From the NCBI GenBank assembly GCA_026770585.1, contig MU646439.1, positions 459,893 to 471,681 on the forward strand: DNA of 11,789 bases, given 5' to 3'. The position numbers were made by a program, and so were the translations under genes. This document shows positions 1 to 5,975 of this stretch, in pieces (position 1 is the first letter of the stretch; each line of letters opens with the position of its first letter). The notes under the pieces were generated by a model, which saw only the letters and a list, made by a program, of their open reading frames with translations, searched no databases and had not been told where the DNA came from. Source of the DNA: Baffinella frigidus. Its lineage: Eukaryota > Cryptophyceae > Cryptomonadales > Baffinellaceae.

Positions 1-188
1 TTGGCAAGTCGAGCTTTGCTGCCATTTTAACGGCAACGCCCGCCCGCGGCCCGCCCTACCCGTGTGTTGGCGGCCGCTAGAACCTAGACTCCTTCACACC
101 AACGTGACGGGCTTGAGCTCCCCTACCGAATCCCGGCGAGAGAAGTTCGGTCGAAAAAAACGGCGAGGTACAGACCGGGCCTCAACTT

Positions 189-223
189 CCAGGGAATTCC
201 CTGGATTTTCAGGGAATTCCCTG
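189..223. repeat. Two tandem CAGGGAATTCCCTG palindromes
   Basis: CCAGGGAATTCCCTGG (189-204) and CAGGGAATTCCCTG (210-223) are perfect palindromes separated by five bases. No coding or known site is assigned. They may be the tips of a small element or a protein-binding site. Confidence 0.8.
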
Positions 224-240
224 TCTCAGACGTATAGCCA

Positions 241-309
241 CTAGGGGTGGGCGGTTTCCTACTGTAGGGTCCTAGGGGGGAGCGGTTTCTTATGAGCGAG
301 GTGCCCCTG
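241..309. mobile_element. Family A fragment, right half
   Basis: The right end ATGAGCGAGGTGCCCCTG followed by TA is present with part of the interior (CTGTAGGGTCCTAGG). The left terminal repeat is missing. Confidence 0.6.
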
Positions 310-311
310 TA

Positions 312-626
312 GAGCGAGGGGCAAGGCCGAGCCTTCACCCAAGGCGCTCCGCACCTTAGCGCTCAGGGGTTAGGGTCCACACACCCAAACCCTAGCAGGA
401 TCGGTCTACACCCTAGACCCTGAGATAGATACAGGAATTGGTCCTCCGCAGAAGGGGGCCTCCAATAAGGGAATGAACTCATGAGTGGCCACACTCAGTC
501 AGCCTCGATGGAAAAACCGGGAGGAAACGTGATCATTTGCTGACTTTTGGCGTGTTTCCTGGGCAATAATCCAATAATTGACCAATGAATCTGTTCGCAT
601 GGATAGCCTCTTGTGGAAGTCGTGTA
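312..626. other. No recognisable gene; unique or decayed sequence
   Basis: Contains isolated telomere-like pieces (GGGGTTAGGGTCC, CCCAAACCCTAG, 368-410) and a CAGTCAGCCTCGATGG motif related to the family R surroundings. Open frames are short and show no coding signature. Confidence 0.6.
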
Positions 627-726
627 TCCCTTAAGTGGCCAGTTGGCGCATACGCCCTACCTTAGGGCCCTAGGACCTGCCTAGCGCGAGTTAGGGCGAA
701 TATTCACCCTATGGCCACTTAAGGGA
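627..726. mobile_element. Family B MITE, copy 1
   Basis: Terminal inverted repeats TCCCTTAAGTGGCC and GGCCACTTAAGGGA bound exactly 100 bp. TA precedes it and TG follows (a decayed TA). The inside carries TACGCCCTACC, TAGGGCCCTAGG and GACCTGCCTAG. It is too small to encode protein. Confidence 0.85.
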
Positions 727-747
727 TGTAGACATGCAGGTGGGCTG

Positions 748-870
748 CAGGGGTACCTCGCTCACAAGACAAACCGCCACCCCCCTAGGACCCTGCAGTA
801 GGACCATGCCTAGGGTCATAAGAAAACGCCCACCTCCTAGGGACCACCATAGGGCCCTAGGAATGGTCCT
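748..870. mobile_element. Family A element, rearranged copy
   Basis: It starts with CAGGGGTACCTCGCTCACAAG but has no right terminal repeat. A second internal TCATAAGAAAACGCC indicates a chimaera or internal rearrangement. It runs directly into the complete copy at 872. Confidence 0.6.
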
Positions 871-871
871 A

Positions 872-988
872 CAGGGGTACCTCGCTCATAAGAAAACGCC
901 CCCCCATAGGACCCTACAGTAGGGCTGTGCCTAGGGCCCTATGGTGGTCCTAGGGGGTGTGCGGTTTCTTATGAGCGAGGTACCCCTG
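872..988. mobile_element. Family A MITE, complete copy (117 bp)
   Basis: Ends CAGGGGTACCTCGCTCATAA and TTATGAGCGAGGTACCCCTG form terminal inverted repeats of more than 25 bp, with TA on both sides. The interior has GGACCCTACAGTAGGG and CTAGGGCCCTATGG. It is too short to encode anything. Confidence 0.85.
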
Positions 989-1018
989 TAGAGAGCGGGC
1001 ATGCGCACTCACCACGGC

Positions 1019-1041
1019 GTTTCGGTCCAGCGGACCGAAAC
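1019..1041. repeat. Perfect hairpin GTTTCGGTCC/GGACCGAAAC
   Basis: Ten-base stem with the loop AGC. It lies between two groups of family A sequence. The AT-poor stem has no U-run after it and is unlikely to be a terminator. Confidence 0.75.
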
Positions 1042-1063
1042 GGTAGCTTGATGGTCAAACCCC

Positions 1064-1101
1064 TGAGGTACCCCTGTACTGCGGCGGCTTCTTGTGAGCG
1101 A
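1064..1101. mobile_element. Family A end fragments, rearranged
   Basis: GAGGTACCCCTGTA is followed by CGGCTTCTTGTGAGCGAG, two pieces of the family A end in an abnormal order. This is debris rather than a complete element. Confidence 0.5.
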
Positions 1102-1153
1102 GTTCATGGTGAAGCGTGTCGCGGTCGTGTTTTCACGCCTGTACATGTTGCTA

Positions 1154-1254
1154 TCCCTTAAGTGACCAGGCCTCCAAATTGGCGGGCCAAGAGGTCCTAG
1201 GCAGGTCCTAGGGCCCTACGGTAGGGCGTATGAGCCTACTGGCCACTTACGGGA
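1154..1254. mobile_element. Family B MITE, copy 2 (reverse orientation)
   Basis: TIRs are TCCCTTAAGTGACC and a one-base variant GGCCACTTACGGGA, 101 bp in all, flanked by TA on both sides. The core reads in the opposite direction to copy 1 (GGTCCTAGGGCCCTACGG). It sits in a repeat of the sequence GTCGTGTTTTCACGCC. Confidence 0.85.
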
Positions 1255-1256
1255 TA

Positions 1257-1454
1257 GGAGGTTTGGTCGGCCTGGCACTGAAGGTACATTTAACTCAAGC
1301 CAGGGGCACTCTCTCGATGGAACCACAACAATATGCACGCCACGCGTAGAAATAGCTTTACACTCGGTCCACATCAGGCCCTACTAAACTTTACGTAGTT
1401 GACTTAGCCCGGGGCTTTAAGTTGACAGGTCGTGTTTTCAAGCCTGTACATGTA
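1257..1454. other. No recognisable gene; spacer
   Basis: Spacer between a family B and a family A element. It includes GTAGTTGACTTAG and TTAAGTTGACAGG and the GTCGTGTTTTCAAGCCTG sequence repeated at 1122 and 2117. Nothing else is evident. Confidence 0.55.
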
Positions 1455-1570
1455 CAGGGGTACCTCGCTCATAAGAAACTGCCCCCTCTAGGACCACCGT
1501 AGGGCCCTAGGCATAGCCCTACTGTAGGGTCCTAGGGGGGGGCTAGTTTCTTATGAGCGAGGTACCCCTG
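1455..1570. mobile_element. Family A MITE, complete copy (116 bp)
   Basis: Complete TIRs (CAGGGGTACCTCGCTCATAA and its complement) flanked by TA. The surrounding sequence is partly repeated without an insertion at about 2117-2150, giving a related near-empty site. Confidence 0.86.
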
Positions 1571-1619
1571 TATTCAATAACGTGGTTTCCTCTCTCGTTG
1601 GCTCTCAAGGACCTCAGTC

Positions 1620-1686
1620 GGCCTCGACGACGTCCAGGACATGAGGTACTTGTCGCCCATCTGCGCAGCCTCCGGGCTACATGTAT
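1620..1686 (-). repeat. Family R short copy split by a family A element
   Basis: GACATGAGGTACTTGTCGCC and CATCTGCGCAGCCTCC match other copies (minus-strand AAQMGDKYLMS), then GGGCTACATGTAT, and a family A insertion follows at 1689. Confidence 0.55.
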
Positions 1687-1688
1687 TA

Positions 1689-1794
1689 CAGGGGTACCTC
1701 GCTCATAAGAAAACGCTTCCCCCTAGGGACCCCCATAGGGCCCTACTGTAGGGCCCTAGGGGGGGGGCGTTTTCTTATGAGCGAGGTACCCCTG
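1689..1794. mobile_element. Family A MITE, complete copy (106 bp)
   Basis: Complete TIRs; TA precedes at 1687-1688, and the single TA at 1795-1796 is shared with the next family A copy. It is inserted in a family R repeat copy just after GGGCTACATGTAT. Confidence 0.86.
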
Positions 1795-1796
1795 TA

Positions 1797-2012
1797 CAGG
1801 GGTACCTCGCTTATCCCTTAAGTGACCAGTAGGCTCATACGCCCTACCGTAGGGCCCTAGGACCTGCCTAGGGCGAGTTGGGGCGATTAATCGCCCGTCC
1901 GCCACTTAAGGGATAAGAAAACGCCGCCTCCTAGGACCCTACAGTGGGCCTATCCCTAGGGCCTTATGGTGGTCCTGGGGGGGGGCGGTTTCGTATGAGC
2001 GAGGTGCCCCTG
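1797..2012. mobile_element. Family A MITE interrupted by a family B element
   Basis: The left end CAGGGGTACCTCGCTTA (1797-1813) is separated from the rest (AGAAAACGCC from 1916) by the family B copy 1814-1913. The right end GAGCGAGGTGCCCCTG stops at 2012. Without the insert this copy is about 114 bp and lacks two bases (CA) of the family consensus at the junction. Confidence 0.85.
1814..1913. mobile_element. Family B MITE, copy 3, nested in a family A element
   Basis: A 100-bp element bounded by TCCCTTAAGTGACC and the complementary CACTTAAGGGA, with TA at 1812-1813 and 1914-1915. It interrupts the left terminal repeat of the family A element starting at 1797, directly showing a TA target duplication. 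A palindromic GGCGATTAATCGCC lies near the right end. Confidence 0.9.
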
Positions 2013-2204
2013 CATTCAATAGAGTGAATGTTCTCTCGCGTTGACACTCAGTCGGCCTCAACAACCGAGGACATGCGGAGGGAATGCACTCTTCAGTGTG
2101 CATGGTGAAGCGTGCCGCGGTCGTGTTGTCAAGCCTGTATTCAACAACGCGATTCCCTCTCGCGCTGACACCCAGTCAGTGATGTTCTCTCTCAGTCGGC
2201 CTCG

Positions 2205-2330
2205 ACGACGGACGACATGAGGTTCTTCTCGCCCATCTGCGCAGCCTGCCCGTCCGCCTCCTGCTTGTCTGCCAGCATGCCCAAACGAATCAGGAGTGGT
2301 TACCTCCACTTCTGGTACAAGACGAACCAG
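2205..2330 (-). pseudogene. Family R gene-fragment copy (best open copy)
   Basis: Read on the minus strand, this gives MLADKQEADGQAAQMGEKN then LMSSVVEAD and a TGA at about 2192-2197. Similar frames occur in the other copies, at 2711-2785 (MMADKQEAGGQAAQMGEKN), 3067-3110, 1640-1675 and 3256-3330. Upstream of ATG here a TAA interrupts, where the 3.3-kb copy reads FVPEVRYPPLSRFG. I do not recognise the protein. It looks like the end of a host or element gene multiplied and broken. Confidence 0.5.
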
Positions 2331-2359
2331 GCAAGGAGTCTGCGCGCACCAGAGGGGGT

Positions 2360-2491
2360 CTTATCCGGGGAAACCTATTTTTCTTTAGTTTGATGGTACT
2401 ACACAATTCGTTCTCATTAGTAATATTAAAGCATTTATGTAGTAATTTTCCTTGCCATCAAACTAAAGAAAAATAGGTTTCCCCGGATAAG
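2360..2491. mobile_element. Foldback element with perfect 37-bp arms
   Basis: Arms 2360-2396 and 2455-2491 are exact reverse complements over 37 bases (starting CTTATCCGGGGAAACC), separated by 58 AT-rich bases. If the TA next to each tip is the target duplication, the element is TCCGGGG...CCCCGGA. Lack of divergence between the arms suggests a recent insertion or gene-conversion-like repair. No protein coding. Confidence 0.85.
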
Positions 2492-2542
2492 GTAATCATG
2501 CCAAACGCGTGATGCGAAACGCGTACGTTCGAGAAGGACTTA

Positions 2543-2647
2543 CAGGGGTACCTCGCTCATAAGAAACCGCCCCCCCCCTAGGACCACCATATAGCCCTAC
2601 TGTAGGGTCCTAGGAGGAGGCGGTTTCTTATGAGCGAGGTACCCCTG
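2543..2647. mobile_element. Family A MITE, complete copy (105 bp)
   Basis: Complete TIRs with TA on both sides. The flanks continue the symmetry: GGACT-TA before and TA-AGTCC after, so the inferred empty target was the palindrome GGACTTAAGTCC. Confidence 0.87.
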
Positions 2648-2660
2648 TAAGTCCACTCAG

Positions 2661-2710
2661 GTCAACCCGAGGGAGGCAGAGCTAGAAATCCGGGAAACAT
2701 CAACGGTCAG
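2661..2710 (+). repeat. Family S repeat, partial copy 3
   Basis: GTCAACCCGAGGGAGGCAGA followed by GCTAGAAATCCGGGAAACAT matches 4970-5020, including the sequence just before copy 2. It lies between a family A copy and a family R repeat. Confidence 0.65.
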
Positions 2711-2795
2711 GACATGAGGTTCTTCTCGCCCATCTGCGCAGCCTGTCCGCCCGCCTCCTGTTTGTCTGCCATCATGCCGAAACATTATGCGATGA
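2711..2795 (-). pseudogene. Family R gene-fragment copy
   Basis: Minus-strand frame MMADKQEAGGQAAQMGEKN then LMS and TGA. It differs from the 2.2-kb copy by conservative changes and ends earlier. It is preceded by sequence unlike the other copies (CGCATAATG). Confidence 0.5.
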
Positions 2796-2817
2796 CACGC
2801 GGAATATAAAGCGATTA

Positions 2818-2917
2818 TCCCTTAAGTGACCAACGGGCGAATAATCGCACGTGGAAGCCCTAGGCAGGTCCTAGGGCCCTACGGTAGGGCGTGTGAGCCT
2901 ACTGGTCACTTAAGGGA
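2818..2917. mobile_element. Family B MITE, copy 4 (reverse orientation)
   Basis: TCCCTTAAGTGACC and GGTCACTTAAGGGA bound 100 bp, TA on both sides. Its interior is close to the reverse complement of copy 5 at 10097, including a CACGTGGAAGCCCTAGG stretch matching CCTAGGGCTTCCACG there. Confidence 0.88.
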
Positions 2918-3066
2918 TACCGACTCAGGGGTGGGAGTAGATGGCCCACCAGTCGGAATAGATGGCTGCCTGAACGGTGGCACGGAAGCGATCGGAGTCC
3001 CTATGTAGTAATAAAGGTCTCCATGTAGTAATATAGGTCTCCATGTAGTCATAAAGGTCTACGGCC

Positions 3067-3110
3067 GACGACATGAGGTTCTTATCGCCCATCCGTGCAG
3101 CCTTCGGGCT
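3067..3110 (-). repeat. Family R short copy
   Basis: GACGACATGAGGTTCTTATC and CGCCCATCCGTGCAGCC match the 2.2-kb copy (minus-strand KAARMGDKNLMSS). The match ends at TTCGGGCT, which resembles the 1.66-kb copy (TCCGGGCTACATG). Confidence 0.55.
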
Positions 3111-3243
3111 AGGAGAGGAGACTTCTATTGAACTTATGACGTCGGACCGTAAACTTAGAGCGTCCAGAGAGGCTCGAACTGAGTGCTGCTTAATTAAGGA
3201 CCTAAATGTACAACCGGATCTACCTACCGGGCTACATGCATTA

Positions 3244-3260
3244 CAGGGGTGCCTCGCTCA
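3244..3260. mobile_element. Solo family A end
   Basis: CAGGGGTGCCTCGCTCAT follows TA at 3242-3243 but breaks off at GGCCTGCCC, which is family R sequence. It is the left end only, perhaps left by imperfect excision or deletion. Confidence 0.6.
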
Positions 3261-3475
3261 TGGCCTGCCCGCCCGCCTCCTGTCTGTCTGCCAGCATGCC
3301 GAAACGACTCAGGGGTGGGTACCTTACTTCTGGTACAAAATCTTTATCTTCGTACACGTTGCATACTCGGTGATGTATGACTCTGGGTAGGTGACTCTCT
3401 AGAGCATCTTTCTGCACTCGCGTGTCGCCTCCCAGAGCCAACCCTGAGGCTATCACCAGCATTTAAAGCTCGCTC
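3256..3475 (-). pseudogene. Family R gene-fragment copy, longest
   Basis: The minus-strand frame runs from an ATG at 3462 through YEDKDFVPEVRYPPLSRFG and MLADRQEAGGQAMS and leaves the family sequence at the solo family A end (3244-3260). The 4.1-kb copy has FVPDLKYPPLSRFG, so the shared frame is about 25 residues longer than in the other copies. Relative to that copy it holds about 110 extra bases between GCTTTAAATGCTGGTGA and TTTGTACCAGA. Confidence 0.45.
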
Positions 3476-3576
3476 ATAAGAAACCGCCTCCCCCTAGGAC
3501 CCTACAGTAGGCATATGCCTAGAGCCTTACGGTGGTCCTAAGGGGTGGGCGTTTTCTTATGAGCGAGGTACCCCTG
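3469..3576. mobile_element. Family A MITE, left-truncated
   Basis: It has the interior and complete right end (GAGCGAGGTACCCCTG, then TA), but the left end starts at CTCGCTCATAAG, missing CAGGGGTAC. The sequence before it (CAGCATTTAAAGCT) recurs at 4141 without the element, so the truncation breakpoint is at 3468-3470. Confidence 0.75.
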
Positions 3577-3579
3577 TAA

Positions 3580-3751
3580 CCACGCAAGAGTGTAGGGCTG
3601 ACCTGGGAAAACAAGCCAGTTCACACGGAATTTGTAACAACTTTCCGAAATTTGGATATTTCTGTGGGAAGAATGTCCACTTATGAACTTAAGAAATAGT
3701 CGAATTCGACTATTTCTCCTGTGGGCCACTCTGCCCTAGAATCTTGCGTGG
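3580..3751. mobile_element. Family C element, copy 1 (172 bp)
   Basis: Ends CCACGCAAGA and TCTTGCGTGG bound 172 bp. Near the right end is a palindrome GAAATAGTCGAATTCGACTATTTC, interrupted here as AAATAGTCGA/TCGACTATTT. The element is highly similar along its length to 10226-10397. It abuts the family A copy ending at 3576. No obvious target duplication. Confidence 0.85.
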
Positions 3752-3770
3752 AAAGCTCTTTCGGAATTTT

Positions 3771-3845
3771 GGTCCGCCTCCTTCCTGTCTGCCATCATGC
3801 CGAAATATCAGGGGTTAATAAGCGAAACGACTGAGGGGTGTGAAC
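3771..3845 (-). repeat. Family R degenerate copy
   Basis: GTCCGCCTCCTTCCTGTCTG and CCATCATGCCGAAAT match the family, followed by ACGACTGAGGGGTG after a short insertion. The reading frame is broken by stops. Confidence 0.5.
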
Positions 3846-3924
3846 CGTACGTGTGTTACAACCCCTCTGCACACATTGTTTGAAGACAGCATCCTCCGTG
3901 TCTGCCCGCACCGACCACACAGCG

Positions 3925-4066
3925 GCCTTCGAAGGGATTTTGAATAACCCCATAAGCGATAGGACCTAGGACCCTACGGTGGGCAACCCGTAGGGGCATA
4001 GGGGGGTTCCTACGGATAAGGTAACGGAAACTCGGGCACTCAGTGCCCGAAAATCCCTTCGTAGCC
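3925..4066. mobile_element. Foldback element with CGAAGGGATTTT arms
   Basis: CGAAGGGATTTT (3930-3941) and AAAATCCCTTCG (4050-4061) are perfect inverted repeats, extending imperfectly to about 3925 and 4066. Inside are CCTAGGACCCTACGG, a core like that of families A and B, and the perfect palindrome TCGGGCACT-C-AGTGCCCGA (4032-4050). Single copy in the window. Confidence 0.65.
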
Positions 4067-4087
4067 CTCTGTGTGGGGGGGGGTCAC

Positions 4088-4165
4088 AATGCCGAAACGA
4101 CTCAGGGGTGGGTACTTTAGATCTGGTACAAACGCTTCACCAGCATTTAAAGCTCTGTCGAGACT
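4088..4165 (-). pseudogene. Family R gene-fragment copy, upstream part only
   Basis: Minus-strand frame ALNAGEAFVPDLKYPPLSRFG, shown here in pieces as AGEAFVPDLK and YPPLSRFG, then loses similarity. It lies directly after the 3925-4066 element. Unknown protein. Confidence 0.42.
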
Positions 4166-4296
4166 GTCTTTCTAAGATTTGTACCACGAATCGGCCACTT
4201 TTGCAGGAATAACTAAAGAAATCCTCCGCGAAATTGACTTTTGGCCTCGGCTGAATTTGGCCGCTTCCTGCTTGTCCGCCCCGAGCGGGGCAGACT

Positions 4297-4436
4297 ACCA
4301 CCAACCCTCACAACTTGGGCATATCGAAAAAGTCAAAAACACCAAACCCCCTTGGAGGCCGTCGGAATCCGACGGCCTTCAAGGGGATCTTTGGAGCCAT
4401 TTTTCCCGATTTGCCCAGACTGTGAGGGTTGGTGGT
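4297..4436. mobile_element. Family D element, copy 1 (140 bp)
   Basis: TIRs ACCACCAACCCTCA and TGAGGGTTGGTGGT are 14 bp and perfect. The centre (4347-4386) is a hairpin with 19-bp arms and one mismatch around CGGAATCCG. The right arm contains TGGAGCCATTTT, shared with other families. No coding. Confidence 0.85.
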
Positions 4437-4550
4437 GAGACGCTGAAAATCCGCCACATCCGCGAAACGTCAATAATTTTAGTTGCCCTTTTGTTCGGGG
4501 GGGTTCTGCTCTAAATGTGTTGAATGGCGAGCCCAGTTCTACCCAGAAAG

Positions 4551-4632
4551 AGCTACACATCCGCGAAACATCAACGATTAGAATGCTTCCCTGCGGGGGG
4601 CGGGTGGCGGGCGTCTTAGCTCTGCCTGAGTC
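4551..4632 (+). repeat. Family S repeat, copy 1
   Basis: AGCTACACATCCGCGAAAC, then ATCAACGATTAGAATGCTTC and CCTGCGG...GGGTGGCG, ending TGCCTGAGT. It is closely similar to 4989-5066 and partly to 2661-2710. No inverted ends or coding potential were seen. Confidence 0.7.
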
Positions 4633-4636
4633 TACT

Positions 4637-4876
4637 CAGTGACCAACACCATCTCCCAGGACACCGTCGAGGACCGGCAATGCCGTCTGCGTGGGCGCCG
4701 GCACTCGGGAGGCACGGAGGGCATGTGCCACCCAGGGGCGCCACACCGGACAGGGTCAGGTGCACGGGGAGGGGCCGTACCCGTGCGGGAAGGGCCGTCC
4801 CGGGATAAAGCAGAGTAAAGCAAGCACCCTTAAAGCAACTCCAGGACCTGACATCCAGCGCGCACGCCGGCTGCGT
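4637..4876. other. GC-rich spacer without a supported gene
   Basis: About 240 bp of GC-rich sequence with overlapping open frames on both strands (for example 4691-4960 plus, 4616-4939 minus). None resembles a known protein, and openness on both strands is expected at this GC content, so no gene is called. Confidence 0.5.
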
Positions 4877-4988
4877 TGGTCTCACCAATTTGGCGAGCCC
4901 GGGCTGTTTCCCGCTCCAAGGTTGACGGGGTTGTACCACACACCCAGCGTGTCAACTTGAGAATAGTCGGTCAACCCGAGTGAGGCAG

Positions 4989-5066
4989 AGCTACAAAATC
5001 CGCGAACTATCAACGATCAAAATGTTTCCCTGCGGATGGCGGGTGGCGTCCTAGCTCTTCCTGAGT
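4989..5066 (+). repeat. Family S repeat, copy 2
   Basis: It matches copy 1 over about 80 bp (AGCTACAAAATCCGCGAAC ... TGCGGATGGCGGGTGGCG ... CTGAGT) in direct orientation, about 440 bp downstream. It lies inside the large foldback 4877-5672, so this foldback contains or has captured the repeat. Confidence 0.7.
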
Positions 5067-5110
5067 ATAGGGCTGTCTTACGCTCCAAAGTTGACGGGTT
5101 TTCATCCGGA

Positions 5111-5252
5111 CGAGTATTCATAATGAATACGATTTCGGGGATCTCCGATTCGATTTTGGTGTATCTTGAGGCTCTAAATGAAGTCTAGATAGACGACTGT
5201 CTTATTTATACCCCTTAAGATACACCAAAATCGTATTCATTATGAATACTCG
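5111..5252. mobile_element. Inverted-repeat element nested in the composite foldback
   Basis: Arms CGAGTATTCATAATGAATAC... (5111-5133) and its exact complement (5230-5252) are 23 bp and themselves contain the palindrome GTATTCATAATGAATAC. A second pair, ATTTTGGTGTATCTT (5153-5167) and AAGATACACCAAAAT (5217-5231), continues the stem; the left arm holds about 20 extra bases. It separates a GTTGACGGGTTTTCATCC piece from GTTTGTACCACG, which are close together in the outer left arm. Confidence 0.82.
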
Positions 5253-5340
5253 GCGGGATTAGTTTGTACCACGAACACAGCATGCCAACTTGAGAATAGT
5301 CGGTCAAACAAAGTGGGGCAGAGCTCGGCGTCGGGCGCAC

Positions 5341-5426
5341 CACAGGTGTTGCTCTGCCTCACTTTGGTTGACCGACTATTCGAAAGTTGACAAGCTGGGT
5401 GTGTGGTACACATCCGTCAACTTTGG
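5341..5426 (+). repeat. Direct repeat unit 1 of 86 bp
   Basis: CACAGGTGTTGCTCTGCCTC through ACATCCGTCAACTTTGG. It recurs at 5548-5633 at the same length with few differences. It is also the inverted partner of 5266-5320, forming an inner hairpin. Confidence 0.8.
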
Positions 5427-5430
5427 CACC

Positions 5431-5465
5431 CCACGTCCCCCTCGCTTAAAACGCGGGGGACGTGG
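5431..5465. repeat. GC-rich hairpin
   Basis: CCACGTCCCCC and GGGGGACGTGG form a perfect 11-bp stem around a 13-base AT-containing loop. It lies between the two 86-bp direct repeats. Confidence 0.8.
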
Positions 5466-5547
5466 CCGCCCTCAGTACAAAACGAGGTCGTGACACCTAC
5501 AAGCAGTCCCTTTTCTGGCCTCGAGTTTTGGGGGGCGTTGGGGGCCC

Positions 5548-5633
5548 CACAGGTGTTGCTCTGCCTCACTTTGTCTGGCCGACTATTCGAAAGTTGACAA
5601 GCTTGGTGTGTGGTACACATCCGTCAACTTTGG
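5548..5633 (+). repeat. Direct repeat unit 2 of 86 bp
   Basis: Same 86-bp unit as 5341-5426, 207 bp downstream, and part of the right outer arm of the composite foldback. Its left-arm partner is near 4917-4990. Confidence 0.8.
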
Positions 5634-5801
5634 GGCCGAAAAGAGACTGGGCTCACTAAATTGGTGAGACCACCCCTAGGCCCCTACGGCCTACCATAGG
5701 CAACACCGTAGGCTTGACTACCCGGTTTTCAGGACGTTAGCCTATGAAACCCTCGCTCTGTCTATCTGGGCTCACCAGTTTCGAGGGCCTGTCTCCAGAA
5801 A

Positions 5802-5974
5802 GGGTTCAAAGGGGGCACCCATCTTGGGACAGGCATCGCGGTACACCCCCCCACGGCAGGTCATGAGTGGGAATTTCAGGACGCAACGTTTCGTTTTCGT
5901 GGTACAAATGGTACGTACTGACCAAGGGCTCCAAGGGCACCCGCCTCGGGACAGGCGTTGCGGTACGCCCCCCC
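5802..5974 (+). repeat. Two diverged direct repeats of about 45 bp
   Basis: GGGTTCAAAGGGGGCACCC...GGGACAGGCATCGCGGTAC (5802-5842) and GGGCTCCAAGGGCACCC...GGGACAGGCGTTGCGGTAC (5926-5974) are similar, about 125 bp apart. Both end in a run of C. No gene is apparent around them. Confidence 0.65.
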
Positions 5975-5975
5975 G

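Larger units (their letters stand above)
4877..5672. mobile_element. Composite 796-bp foldback with long inverted ends
   Basis: TGGTCTCACCAATT at 4877 and AATTGGTGAGACCA at 5672 are perfect tips. Behind them the arms stay recognisably complementary for about 115 bp (GAGCCC, CTCCAA, GTTGACGG, GTACCACACACC, GTCAACTT, GAATAGTCGG, GAGGCAGAGC). Inside are further copies of the same arm sequence, a family S repeat, the element 5111-5252 and a GC hairpin. No transposase frame is visible. The layout suggests repeated insertion or duplication within one foldback. Confidence 0.72.

Noticed and set aside
1019-1041. Bacterial-type terminator
   Set aside because: The hairpin lacks a T-run and no gene precedes it.
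627-3600. A CRISPR-like array of regularly recurring repeats
   Set aside because: The repeats are paired inverted ends of discrete elements with irregular spacing and different neighbours, not direct repeats with unique spacers; the DNA is eukaryotic.
4877-4910. A tRNA gene around TGGTCTCACCAATT
   Set aside because: The fold is part of the foldback arm; no cloverleaf with a T-loop and anticodon arm could be drawn.
4616-4960. Overlapping open frames on both strands in a GC-rich block
   Set aside because: Neither strand shows a recognisable protein, and the frames extend into repeat sequence; chance openness at high GC explains them.
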